Positions 42,266 to 53,320 of a DNA stretch of 64,000 nt are shown here, piece after piece. A model generated the notes under the pieces. That model did not search any database. It saw only the letters and a list, made by a program, of their open reading frames with translations, and was not told the DNA's origin. Source of the DNA: Lumbricus rubellus (taxonomy: Eukaryota; Annelida; Clitellata; Crassiclitellata; Lumbricidae). The translations under genes and the position numbers were made by a program. Location of the stretch: NCBI GenBank assembly GCA_945859605.1, contig OX243825.1, forward strand, positions 27,153,926-27,217,925. Reading direction: 5' to 3'. The stretch's first letter is position 1. The number at the start of each line of letters is the position of its first letter.

Positions 42266-42661
42266 TCGTCTATGCAAAATTCGGCATAAGAGGTACCATC
42301 TACAGAAACAACCGGGAGTACTTTACGCAAAACATCGAGATGCATAGTCTGATTAAACGACTGAGGCAAAACGATTGCCTAACAGACTATGAAGTGAGAA
42401 TCATCGGTAGACAGAAGGACAATCAATTCAAAGCTTTCGCGAAGGACAATCATTTCAAAGCTTTCGCGAAGGACAATCAATTCAAAGCTTTCGCGAAGGA
42501 CAATCAATTCAAAGCTATCGCGAAGGACAATCAATTCAAAGCTATCGCACGTTTAGAGGCTGTCCTGAGACGCATCGATGACGAGATGTACCAGACATTT
42601 GTCATCTGTCTACGCCAGACGGATCAGAAACATGTGGCGAGAGTCGCTGAAAACGGAGGAG
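42266..42661 (+). CDS. CARD/SH3/F-box/NHL gene, exon 9: CARD 3 with internal nonapeptide repeat
   Basis: Acceptor GTATTTTGTACAG, donor GTTCGC; phase 1 at both ends; residues about 569-700. The CARD features are MHSLIKRLRQNDCLTDYEVR at the front and YQTFVICLRQTDQKHVARVA-ENGG at the end. Between them a 27-bp unit is repeated five times in frame (42415-42549), giving KDN[QH]FKA[FI]A five times. This adds about 36 residues where a helix 3-4 turn is expected. The ENGG-G end repeats the junction seen in exons 1 and 2. Confidence 0.82.
42415..42549 (+). repeat. Five in-frame copies of a 27-bp coding repeat
   Basis: Units start AAGGACAATCAATTCAAAGC and end TTTCGCG or TATCGCG. Differences are few (CAT for CAA in unit 2, ATC for TTC in units 4-5), so the expansion looks recent and is probably length-polymorphic. 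Confidence 0.95.
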
Positions 42662-43506
42662 GTTCGCATTGGATTTGTTTGCATTAATCTATGATAAAAA
42701 AAATGATAGACCTACATTGAGATGCATATTGCCATTATATCATAAGACGTGCTTGTATTAACCTACCGGTATGAAACGCTGCGAGTAAGGCATTTTTCGC
42801 AAAGAATTACAGCCTATCATTTCTTGTCGATAGCTTTTTTGTTATTTAACTAGTCCTAGTTGAAGTTTGAAAGTTATTAGACTAACTCCATTTCCCCACA
42901 ATTTCTCAGTAGACCAGTAAATAATTTAACACAAAATAATATAGAGAATGAACCAGGAAGAAAATTTGCACACGATGTATGCTTTTAGGCCTACTACAGA
43001 ATGATGAAAGAATAAACTTTTTAGCTGACTGAGAAGTATAATAGGCCTTGCATAATTATTATCCAAGACATTTGCACGGAACTCACTCCAAGCATCCATT
43101 TCCAATAAAATAAGCATAGCCTATATTTACAGACATCACAATAGAAATTTGTCAAAACAATTTTTGTTTTTAGGCCTACAAGTAGGACTAGGCCTAGGCC
43201 TACTGATTCGCATTGACGTCGACCTGAAATGTTAAACATACAACAACGACTTTTATGAAAACAAAATCTTCTATTGGCGTGTGGTTAAACTCATGCGTAG
43301 CCTAACGGTTGAAACTTTCATGAATCTTTAACTAGCAGACTGCATTAATTGTGGTCCGGTTATTTTTATCGGATATTAAATATTTAATAACAGCAACCTT
43401 TTCACGCTTAGCTGTTGAACCAACTAAGGTAAACAATGCTGATGTGCAAATTTAAGTTTCTGCTTTCTGATCTGTTTAAATATATTTTTATTTGTATCCT
43501 GCATAG

Positions 43507-43884
43507 TTGTTCTGAAGGCAACGATTCTGGGCGATGACATACGACGCAATGGATCTTTCAAACGAGCTCTAGTCAAGAGCTTAAACTCTCTTGAAGATAA
43601 ACACCAACGAAGATCGCATCAAATTGAGAAACTCTTTAATCAACTAAAGAATGACAACATAGAAATCCTCAATGCCACTCGAGATAAAAATCCAACGCTG
43701 TCGCTTTGGTGCAGATCGCAAACAGCTCTTGAAATCATGGCTTCTGTAGAATTCTGCAGGCGTCTGTTAGATATAATTCTTGCCTTGCTACCTGATTGTC
43801 AATTCTTTGGTGCTGAAGGAGCTCATGAAATTGCAAAACCTTCCGTTATCAACATTGATGTCGATCAGCTGAAGAAAACAGCTG
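43507..43884 (+). CDS. CARD/SH3/F-box/NHL gene, exon 10: second TRADD-N-like domain
   Basis: Acceptor TGTATCCTGCATAG, donor GTAAGT; phase 1 at both ends; residues about 701-826. HQIEKLFNQLKNDNIEILNA, then NPTLSLWCRSQTALEIMASV, then EFCRRLLDIILALLP parallels exon 3 (strand, S-L-x-x-x-C strand, T-x-x-L helix, leucine-rich helix). As in exons 2-3, it directly follows a CARD exon, so a CARD plus alpha/beta exon pair appears to have been duplicated. The assignment is from pattern only. Confidence 0.7.
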
Positions 43885-43919
43885 GTAAGTGGATTCACAG
43901 TTAACGATATCATCCCGCA

Positions 43920-43996
43920 TGCATGATAGGGTGGCCTGGTTGTTGCTTCAACCAAAGCATATTTGGTTGCCAAATAAAATGATTTGATTTGATTTG
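43920..43996 (+). mobile_element. LINE 3' tail fragment with (GATTT)n
   Basis: TGGTTGCCAAATAAAATGAT followed by repeated TTGATTTGATTT, the typical short tandem tail of an L2/CR1-type LINE. It lies just after exon 10. Confidence 0.6.
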
Positions 43997-44980
43997 ATCC
44001 ACAGTATAATAATTAATAATTATACCAAAGAGGCTTCGGTATCGTTGATCCAAATATCCGGGAAAGATAGCTTTTAACTTTCGGCAATGGGTTCACAATA
44101 ATATTTCGCCTTTCCCGATAGACAGGTGAATTTCAGCCCAAGAATGTAAAAAAAATGTAGGCTAGGCCTAAGTCTTACCTACATGTTACGCACGCACTTT
44201 ACGACATCCCCGGCTTCGCCACTTCCGGATCATCGTACGAAGAGGCAGCGTGTTGCTGTGGTTTGCCCATATAGCTAAAGGACTTACATTTGCTGAAGCA
44301 GATATTGAAGGGCCTCCGACAAAAGGGCACAGACAAAAGCGCGCAACTACTCGGAAAAGTGTCTAATGTCTGCGTTTCGCATGAACTAAAGATGCAGCAG
44401 CTATTATGAATTCAGTTTTAAAGTCGAGCATAGGGCGGATTTTGCGAAACAAGAGCGATAGAGGTGGCGGGTTATGTGGTCGGAGAAGTAAGGTTTTGAT
44501 AACCTAGATTTCAAACAGGAGAATTTTGAGTAAATGTAGCCTATGGGTGATGCGGAGACAAATTTCTAAACATGCAAATAATACATGTAATTATAGCCCT
44601 GCATTCCCTGTAAGGAGTGGCATAGTTTGTTTATCTTCCAGAAAGAATGATGAATACGATATAAGACTTAGATAAACTAGGGGATGGTGGATATCTGTGG
44701 TAGGCCTACCTCGGTCTTTTCGGTGTAACGTTTTAAGGCGCGGAATGCCATCACGATTTGTGGTTGATAGATATGAAAAGATCTGGAATTTTCTTATAAG
44801 AATTAATTCAGTTTTAGAGTGGGTTCAAGAAAAGGAGATGTGATGTCTGATGCAGCGGTCGTGTTAGCTTCCCTCTCAAAATGATCTGTTAAGCGATGCA
44901 TTTGGGGAGGTTCCTTTAGATGCATTTTATACCAGAGAATAAGCAACTGTTGTGTTTTCTTTTGTCTGTGTATATTTCAG

Positions 44981-45885
44981 TGTTCAGTTCATCAGCGTAC
45001 ATTTTGACATCGATACTTGAAGTTCACGAAGAATACGTCGTTGGAGTTGCGAAACTTAGCGACAGAATCTGCGTGCTGTGCGGCTCAGCTGGAAATCCAA
45101 CTGCGGTTATTGTGCTCCTTGTCTTTGAGGATCGAAGTCCGTTCGGTCTTCAGCGGAGGATCAACGTTCAAGAGGTCATGCGACCTTGGGACATGGCATC
45201 CAGTCGCGTGGAAAATTGTCTGTACGTTACGGACCTCGGAAGTCGATGCATTTGGAAGATTGCGGGAGATGATTATAAATTGACACTGTGGCTGTCTGGA
45301 ATTAGTGCGCCGTTCACTCTTTCAATTTCCGGTGACGGTCAACTGTGTCTTACGAGGGTCGGTCAACCGCTGTCCAGTCTAGAGATCTACAGATCTGATT
45401 CTCGTCTGTGTCTTAATATTCTGTTACCCGAGGAGATCAATGATCCGCTTCACGCAGTGGAGACGTCGACTGGAAACTTCGTCATCCTGTATCGAAGGGG
45501 ACTGCTTCAAAGGGTGAAGGATTCGTGTGGATTGACTGATCGAGAACCAAGTGATGGGAATCAGCTGTGGGGTGTAAGTGAAGTGACCAGGGACGGACGT
45601 ATGCTGACCAATTGTTTTGGTCCTGCGGATGGATCGCAGCGACTGAATCACCCGGAGCATCTCGCCGTCGATTCAGACGTGTTTGTGGCGGACACGAAGA
45701 ACGACAGAGTGGTTCAGCTGAACTCTAACCTGACCTGGAATAGAACTCTGATATCGACACATCAGAAGAATGTGTCAGTGGGAAGGATCAATTGGCCCAG
45801 CAGATTACATTACGACGATCACAACAAGCAGCTGTGTGTCGCAAGTCGATTAAACGGATGTGTTATCGTTTATAATTTTCACTAA
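44981..45885 (+). CDS. CARD/SH3/F-box/NHL gene, exon 11: NHL-type beta-propeller and stop
   Basis: Acceptor TGTGTATATTTCAG; the first two bases complete a Val codon from exon 10, and the frame is open to TAA at 45883-45885. It encodes residues about 827-1127. Blade-like phrases recur: WDMASSRVENCLYVTDLGSR, then CIWKI; LNHPEHLAVDSDVFVADTKN, then DRVVQL; INWPSRLHYDDHNKQLCVAS, then VIVYNF. This is the NHL repeat pattern (HP.G..V...G...V.D..N.R..V). NHL propellers bind protein or RNA partners. An in-frame ATG at 44920 lies in the intron and would give a hydrophobic N-terminus, so it is less likely as a start. Confidence 0.84.
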
Positions 45886-46139
45886 TACACTATAACTCTG
45901 TTCATCGCTAAAGCATCAAAATTGTGCTAATTTTTTCCTACAATTTTGCCAATTGTAACTCATAAATTAATTATTTACTCTTCGTTAATTTTCTCATGTT
46001 TGTCTAATCCTTTAATCGATTCTTACGTTTCTGAATAGTTTGTATGCGCTGGACTAACTTTTTAAAAATTCTTTTAACCAATTTTCAGCCTACATTTTAC
46101 AAAATTAATTTCTCTTTCTCTTCACTCTCTGTCTGTCTG
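45886..46139. other. 3' flank of the CARD/NHL gene
   Basis: AT-rich and without recognised repeats. I do not see a clear AATAAA, so the 3' end of the transcript is not defined. Confidence 0.4.
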
Positions 46140-46496
46140 TCTGTCAACGTTGGGGGGGCAAAAATCTAATTTTTGCCCGAAAATTTTTTTGTCATCCGGC
46201 CGAAATCTTGAGAAAAATTCCCGTTACGTTTGCCCGAAAATTCTGACCACCTTTTTTTAATCATTTGGCCGAAATCTTCTGAAATTTTCCGTTACTTTTT
46301 GCCCAAAAGGTCTGACTATACCGTTTTTGTTCGGGCAAGTCTGATTTTTCGGGCAAAAAGACCCGGAAAAATTAAAAAAACTAATTTTTTTTAAAAACTT
46401 TTTAATTTTTCCGGGTCTGCTTGCCCGAAAAATCAGACTTGCCCGAAATTTGGGGGGGCATTTGCCCCCCCCTGGACCCCCGTCTCCTACGCCTAT
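46140..46496. mobile_element. G/C-tract MITE with inverted interior
   Basis: TTGGGGGGGCAAAAATC on the left and GGGGGGGCATTTGCCCCCCC with TGGACCCCCGTCTCCTACGC on the right. Between them are TTGCCCGAAAA and TTTTCGGGCAA motifs in both orientations, and a local palindrome centred near 46385. Ends of this type occur on hAT-like MITEs, but no target duplication was identified. Confidence 0.55.
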
Positions 46497-47039
46497 GTTA
46501 AATTGGCATTCTAAATAGGCCTATAACCTTAGTGTAAATGTAGACCTAAAAGTAGGCTACATGTAAATAATATTATAATTAGCCTAGTCTATTAGGTCAC
46601 ATTCTTCAACAATTATTGATTGATTATTTCAAGTTTATTCGCACATGTAGGCCTAAAATGTAGCCTACAGTTTTTGTACACGTGTGGATATGTAGGCATA
46701 AACGGCTTTACATAAAAGGGGAAGGGAGTGAGGAGAGATGGAGAGGGAGAGGAGACAGGTAGGTAGACAGGCAGGTAGGTACCGTAGGTATATAGGTAGG
46801 TAGGCCTCAAAATTGATTATAAAGAACATGATTACATTGGCATCAATGCATGGGTACACCCAAAAGAACATAAGGTTTCGCTAAGCAGGGTCACCCTAGA
46901 TTCGTCAAATATCAGGCCTGACCCACGGTCTCGGTCTCGGACTGCCACAGGCCCACAGCCCAACACCGCGCCTTTGCCTCTGCCTGCCCTTTACTGTGAA
47001 ATGACCTTCCTAGCTAGGCCTTCTATTATTCGGGCTCAG

Positions 47040-47172
47040 ATATTATCTGGTGGCTTTACTTTTCTGCCAGGTGTCTTACAACTTTTCCTTTCCAGGAGTT
47101 CTTCGCACTGGGAGCGCCTCTGATTAGGTTGTGCTCTGAGAGGCGCTTTATAAATCCAACAATAGAATAGAA
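47040..47172 (+). mobile_element. CR1/L2-like LINE 3' end with (ATAGA)n tail
   Basis: GGGAGCGCCTCTGATTAGG then GAGAGGCGCTTTATAAATCC forms the same hairpin as the other LINE ends. An AATAGAATAGAATAG tail follows. Confidence 0.72.
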
Positions 47173-47292
47173 TAGACAGTGTCTGTTTGAACACTAGGCC
47201 TATATGCAACATATACCTCACTATAAAGTGACTATATGTTTTCAAACAATACTTGAATATGGTGACTATAGCCTATAGGAATATACTACAAC

Positions 47293-47605
47293 CAGGGCTG
47301 AAAGTGAGCTGGGTCGGTCCGGGTCTGCGACCCGGCATCGATTTTCGAGACCTGCTGCTGCCGGATCTCAGCAGGGTCGCACAAAAGGTCGCCATGCAGG
47401 TTCCAAAACGCCTCTGAATAGCTAGTCTGTAAGAGGCGCTTTATAAATGCTCGTATACAATACAATACAATAAGTAAAAATGGTCGGATTTTTGATAATT
47501 TTGGGCAATAGACTAAGAAAACGTGGTCAGAAAATTTACGGGTTAAAGGCGCGCTCGTCCGCCAAAGTGAGACCCGGCAACTTTCCCAAACCACTCTCAG
47601 CCCTG
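47293..47605. mobile_element. Short hAT element of the CAGGGCTGAAAGTG family
   Basis: The ends CAGGGCTGAAAGTGAGC and the complement of CAGGGCTGAGAGTGG are flanked by the perfect 8-bp duplication ACTACAAC (47285-47292 and 47606-47613). It includes GGGTCTGCGACCCGG motifs and an inserted LINE 3' hairpin with an (ATACA)n tail at about 47405-47472. It is the short relative of the element at 15873. Confidence 0.9.
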
Positions 47606-48218
47606 ACTACAACAACAGCAACTATCACTAAGCACGTACGAAAGTTGATGTAAGATATAAAGAGACCTAATTAGAGTGGCCTTCTGAGTTCTGACTTCAG
47701 TCTCTAATGCAGTCGTCATTTCTCTCAGGCAGCTAGAGCCTATGATAATTATTATGGTAGCCTATAGGCCTAGTTGGCTAAGCTAGGCCTACTGGTCGGA
47801 TACTGGTCTACAGGAAAAATACTTAATTGTGGTTATGGCATGTCATACGGAATGAAAGCTTTCTAGTACATGTATAGGCCTACCTAATAATATAAAACAG
47901 CACTTCAAACCGATTTAGGCTAGCCTAAGTGCGAGCATACGCGTTGAGTTTAGGCTACTCAAAGCCGTATAGGCTACTGTACCAGCGTGCGAGCTTTGAT
48001 GAAGCGACACTGGTGACATCCAGCGAATGTAGAGGTAAATATCATTAGACATTATCGAGTCGTAGGCTTAGCCTAAGTGAAATCGGTTTGGCAATAATTA
48101 TTCGTCTACAGACTTTTCTTCATCTACAGCACTATATATAAGTCTTGTCTACAGAAAAGATGTAAAAAAAAGACTTAAACTGGGGAGCAATCTCAAATAG
48201 GCTGTTCATGGCAGTAGT

Positions 48219-49287
48219 CAGGCCCGCCGACAGAAATTCCGGGCCCCTGGGCAGGGAAGTCATGGGCCCTAGGCTAAACTGTCGTTCGACTTTTTATAGC
48301 AACTTTTAATATATAAAAAAACAAATAGAAATAGCAAAAGTGCGGGTGCGGATGTATGATAATGCATAGCCTACACTTACGATTCCAATCAGTTCTTAAA
48401 ATTTTAGGAATTTAGTTTTCAAAATGATAAAAAAAACTATGATGACATTGTGGTAAAGTAAAAAGTAAAGTAAAGTGATATGTGGTCTAATCAAAAAGCA
48501 ACCCTTTCCGGATTTGACTTCAGCAAAAGCGTTTAGTCTTATGATATCCTGCAGGGTAACCATTTTGTGATTTTTGTCTGGGAACCTATAAAATGCACTT
48601 CGGAAATGCTCTTTTTATCGCCAGGTAAATTGTCCGGATGTCTTGGAGGACCGTTTTTTATGCTGTAGCCTAGTAATTCTATACGGTCTCAATCGTCCGT
48701 GTAGACAGGGGCCCCTGGAGGCAGTGCCAACATAAAAACCAAGCCTTTTACAGTTTCTGTAATGTCAGGATTTTCGCAAGTCTAATTTATAATGTCATCT
48801 TCTGAAATTATGATGCCACATCACAAATTTCATTCTCATCCACGATCCATTCGGCTATGATAATCATGAACTTTTAATTCACTCGAATCAACCGGTGTAA
48901 GAGTGATTTAGCCTACGGGCTCTGATTTGTCTTCAGACAACGTAGGCCTACGTAAGAGACTTTTTACAGAAGAGCGTTTTGAGACAGAAGTGAGCGTGTC
49001 CTTTGGAAAAACCCTGATTAGGCCTAGTTATAAGGTAATGGACATGCAGTTGCTTGAAAGGTGAAGCTTAAACAGTACTGTTGTAGCCTACTTGTGTGAT
49101 AGTAATATTGGGCTATTATTATTCAAAACGGCATAACTCCTAAGCTTTCTATAGGCTAAGCCACACGTAATCAACATTATGACATTTTTTATAACCAGTG
49201 TAGCCCGGGCCCCCTCCGGGCCCCTAAAAGTCGCCGGGCCCCTGGGCAGAGCACCCCCTGTCCCCCCCCTCCCTCTCGGCGGGCCTG
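48219..49287. mobile_element. hAT element with CAGGCCCGCCGA ends
   Basis: The ends CAGGCCCGCCGACAG and the complement of CAGGCCCGCCGAGAG are flanked by the perfect 8-bp duplication GCAGTAGT (48211-48218 and 49288-49295). GGGCCCCTGGGCAG occurs near both ends in inverted order. At 1,069 bp it lacks an intact transposase frame. Confidence 0.9.
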
Positions 49288-49435
49288 GCAGTAGTCGAAG
49301 AGTTTAAACGTCCAAATTTGAATGATATTCCGTGCTAAACGGAAACTACAGTGCAATGATTTGAGGAGTACGTACGCTTTTATTACGCTCAAAGTGAACG
49401 CTGACAGGCCGAACAAGAACACAACTGAAAAGTTT

Positions 49436-49650
49436 GTGGGGCGCGGTGGTCTAGTACGTGGTGGCGTCGTTGCCTTGGAGCCGGAAGGTCCGAGGTTCGA
49501 ATCCAGCTCACCGCGTAAGGACCTTGGACAAGTCCTTCACTTACAATTGATCAGCGCTTCGGCGTGAAACTCCGATGCAGTGTCCGCTCTGCATCGGGAG
49601 CGCCTCTGAGTAGAGAGAGCTGGAAGGGGCGCTATAACAAGTGCACATAG
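49436..49650 (+). mobile_element. tRNA-derived SINE, copy 3
   Basis: The best-preserved copy here. It has an A-box-like TGGTCTAGTACGTGG, B box GGTTCGAATCC at 49494-49504 and body GGACAAGTCCTTCACTTAC. The 3' hairpin is GGGAGCGCCTCTGAGTAGAG...GGAAGGGGCGCTATAAC. The ACAAGTGCACATAG end is duplicated once. Confidence 0.9.
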
Positions 49651-50579
49651 GCCTACAAACATAACAAGTGCACATACAAACAACTGATGACAATATTTTA
49701 AATTATTTGTCTAACCGATTGCTATCTATGCCCATCTAGGTACATTTTGGGTGACCCGTCAACGGGACGATGGTCCCCTTAATTTAAGGGGTTCTCTCTT
49801 GTTGCTTTTTGTGATTATTGGGCTACATGCATAATAACATTATTAATGTTGAAATAATAATTATTATTATTATTATTTTGAAGCAATGCTTTTTAATCAC
49901 GGTAATGGTCAAGACATTTCCTTTGGAATAGCCTTGCCCACGTGACATTTTTGCCGCGTCTTTCGGTCCGTTTTCCTTCAATTAAACAATATGGTTATGT
50001 ACGCTTTTACGCAGTTTTTTGTCGTTTAGATGGTTTGTCGGCCCTTTAATACCGAGTCTACGCAGGTATGTCTTCTTTATTCTTATCTAAAGGTTCTTCT
50101 ACAGTCTACACAAAAATTGCATTTTTGCCCGTTTTGCGTGGCTGCGTGTGGACCTGTGTTAACTCCAATTCATTCGTTCGATTTCAAGAATTTATATAGC
50201 GCCACTTATTTTTCCAATATGATCGGTTTGATTGATAAAAATTCTGAGCAGTTTCTAATGTTACCTGATTTTGAGCGATTAATTCGAGTTCCTTTCAACT
50301 GTAAATAATTATGAATGTTTAGCTTCGCAGGGTCGCAACAAAACTTATAAATTAGCTGTAGGGTAACATTCATCATCAATTGCCCAGGTCAGCCATGTTG
50401 CAGAGATGTGTTGGCATGCCATGATGGATGGGTATCTATCACGTTCTCGTCTCTTATTATCAACGCAATATCACATCTTGGCTTTGTATATTCAGATTTT
50501 TTTAACTAATTAGTTAGAATTTGAATAACCTATTGAGCTAATAATTAGCAAATTAAATGGCTTTTAAAATTATTTACCC
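49651..50579. other. Intergenic, no gene recognised
   Basis: A 92-residue plus-strand frame at 50030-50308 (contains CCPF-like cysteine pairs but no family pattern) could not be supported as a gene. A short (ATT)n run lies at 49858-49880. Confidence 0.5.
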
Positions 50580-51040
50580 GGTGTAAAGGTTTCAAATTAC
50601 CCCCTCCTAAACATTACCCCCATGAAAACTGTAATTTGCATCAATCATCGCATTTATTGCACTAAAAAATCAGATAATTCATCACGCTTCTTGTTTTGGT
50701 CTAAAGATTTTCATCCGTCATCCCACTTCGTGGTTTGTTATCAATATTTTCATCTGTAACTAAAATACTAAATCGCCACTGAAGTTACATGGAGAAATGG
50801 CTTCGAGGCTATTATTTTTTTCCCAATTAAGATATTGATAACAAACCACGAAGTGGGATGACGGATGAAAATCTTCAGACCAAAACAAGAAGCGGGATGA
50901 TTTTTCTGATTTTTTAGTGCAATAAATGCGATGATTGATGCAAATCTAGTTTCCAGGGGGGGGGGTAATCTGAAACCGGTTTCAAGTTACCGGGGGGGGG
51001 GGGTAATGTTTAGGAGGGGGTAATGTGAAACCTTTACACC
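50580..51040. mobile_element. Foldback MITE with ~190-bp arms
   Basis: The left arm starts GGTGTAAAGGTTTCAAATTA and the right arm ends with its near-complement (TGTGAAACCTTTACACC). The arms (50580-50765 and about 50825-51040) match through long shared stretches such as AACAAACCACGAAGTGGGAT in inverted form. The right arm has gained a second GGTTTCAAGTTACC unit and G-tracts. No coding capacity. Confidence 0.85.
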
Positions 51041-51250
51041 AGTGTAAAGGTTTCAAATTACCCCTCCTAAACATTACCCCCCCCCCCCCAGTAACTTGAA
51101 ACCGGTTTCAGGTTACGGGTGTAGGATGAAACCGGTTTCAAGATACCCTTGGGTGGGGCCAGGGGGTTAATCTCAAACCGGTTTCATCCTACCCTTTACA
51201 GTTTCAGGTTACCCCCATATAATACATTCATCCAGCTTCTATTTCACCTC
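51041..51250. mobile_element. Second foldback element, left arm
   Basis: It begins AGTGTAAAGGTTTCAAATTA, then has repeated GAAACCGGTTTCA motifs, then GTTTCAGGTTACCCCC, and ends in ATCCAGCTTCTATTTCACCT. The matching right arm is at 58434-58885. The RTE LINE between them carries the flanking repeat ATTTCACCTCT, so it split this element. Confidence 0.7.
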
Positions 51251-51266
51251 TTGTCTTGTCTTGTCT

Positions 51267-53320
51267 TTAACCTTCCTCGATTCGAGGGTTGGTCGCTTCA
51301 TGGACATGCCTTCGCCACTTTTTCCTGTCCTCCGTCTCCTTCAATATCTGCTCGAGTGGTAGTTCCATCCATGTGATGACATTAGCGATCCATCCCATCC
51401 TCGGTCTTCCTATTGCCCTTGATCCCGACATCGTACCCTGTATTATTTCCTTCTCCATACAGCCCCCCTGTTTCCTCATCAAATGACCGAAGTAAATGAG
51501 TTTCCTTCTTTTTATCGAGTTCAATAAGGTTCTTTCTGTTCCAGTTTTCTTCAGTACCCATTCATTTGTTCTTTTCTCCGTCCATTGTACTCTCAAGATC
51601 TTTCTTAGGCATTTCATTTCAAAAGCATTTATTCTGTCTTCTTCTCTTTTTCTGATCGTCCAACTTTCACACCCATAAGTCGCCACTGGCCATACCAACG
51701 CCTTCATAAGTCTGATCTTGGTAATCATTTTTATATTATGACTTTTCCATATTGTCTTCAACGCTGTCCCTGTGTTGAGTCCTCTTGCTAGTTTTTCTCG
51801 TATATCTTTGCTGCTATCTGCGTCTTCAGTTATCATCGATCCTAGGTAATGAAAGGTGTCTACCTGTTCCAGTTTTTTCCCTCCGATTTCAATATTACAC
51901 GTTCTACCTTCTTGTGTCATGACTTTAGTTTTATCCATGTTTATCCTCAGACCTCTCTTCTCTCCTGCTTGATGTAATCGTTCTGTTAGTTCTTGCAACT
52001 CCAATTCTGTTCCTGCTAATAGTACTATATCATCTGCATATCTTAGGTTAGTAATGACCCTGCCTCCTATCCGTATTCCTCCTTGCCATCCAACCAGTGC
52101 CTCTCTCATAACCACCTCTGCCATGATGTTGAACAAATGAGGTGACATCACGCATCCCTGTCTCACTCCCTTCTTTATTCTGAAACCTCCTGATAGTGTA
52201 CCTGCAACCTTTACTTTAGCTTGTTGTTTGCAGTATAATTTGTTCAGTAGATCAATGATATGTGCCGGGAAACCCATTTCGGCCATTGTCACCCATAACT
52301 GTTCATGTGATATACAGTCAAACGCTTTTGTAAAGTCCACGAAACACATGTATAGCGGTTGCTGGTGGTCGTGCATTTTCTGCATGATAATTCTAAGATT
52401 TGTTAGTTGGTCTCTGGTGCCTCTTCCTCTTCTGAAACCGGCCTGTTCGTCTGCAAGTTCCGATTCCGTCTTCCCTCTTATTCTCTCCAGTATGATCCTT
52501 AGGATGACCTTACTGGCATGAGATACCAGGGCTATGGTTCTGTAATTTCCACAATTTCCCAAGTCTCCTTTTTTTGGTATTGGTATGAAAATTGAGTTCG
52601 TCCAATCCTCTGGCCATTCTCCCGATTCCCATAACTCCTTGCAAATAAGATGCATACGATCCAGTGCAGTCTCTCCTGCTGCTTTAAATAACTCTATTGG
52701 TACTTCGTCCATCCCTGCACTCTTCCCGTTCGCCACTTCTTTCATAGCTCTTGCCACTTCTGATCTTAGTGGAGTTGGTTCTCTTGTGTATCTTATCTCT
52801 TCACTTGTGCTTGCATCTTTGTCATCATATAGCTCTTTACAATATTCTTTCCATCTCTCTGCAATTCCTTCTTTGTCTCTTATCAGTTCTCCTGATGTTG
52901 TCTTTATTCCAAGTAGTTTTGGGCTGAATTTCCCAGTTAGTGTCTTGACCGTTTGGTATACTTTTTTCATGTTCCCTTGCTTGTTATTCTCTTCCAGCTC
53001 GTTACATGTCTCTTCTATTTGCTTTTGCTTATCCTCTCTCACTTTCCTCTGTACTTCTTTTTTTAACTCTCTGTATTGTTCTCTGTCGTTTGTTTTTGCC
53101 TCTCTCTTTTTTTGTATCAGTGTGAGTGTTTCAGTGGTAATCCATGCTTTCTTCTTTGGTCCCTTTTTGTATCCTATTATTTCTTCTGCTGTTTCTAGGA
53201 GTATATTCTTGGTTGTTTTCCATAGTTGTTCCGGTGTTTGTTTCTCTTCTTCTATTTCCATTCCTTCAAACCGGTTCTTTACTTCTATAGCAAATTCTTC
53301 TTCTTTTAATCCCTGTAGAT
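51267..53320 (-). pseudogene. RTE LINE ORF, reverse transcriptase part (separated by insertion)
   Basis: An open frame of over 664 codons. In the 664-residue numbering, RT motifs occur in order: SAGMDEVP (about 181-188), IFIPIPKKGDLGNCGNYRTI (224-243), VDFTKAFD (308-315), GVRQGCVMSPHLFN (365-378) and LRYADDIVLLAG (406-417) with the catalytic YADD. TFHYLGSMI and a C-terminal GRPRMGWIANVI...WRRHVHEATNPR follow. It would copy LINE RNA at the nicked target. The frame continues upstream of its first Met to 53320, where a transposon cuts it from the endonuclease part. As it stands the two halves cannot be translated as one protein. A long frame on the plus strand is its antisense shadow. Confidence 0.9.

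Noticed and set aside
44920..44980. ATG 44920 as the start of a separate NHL protein with a signal-like N-terminus
   Set aside because: A good acceptor at 44971-44980 in the right phase joins exon 10 to the propeller. The extra N-terminus has no propeller pattern.
50030..50308. 92-residue plus-strand frame
   Set aside because: No recognisable domain, no splice or promoter context, and composition similar to the surrounding DNA.
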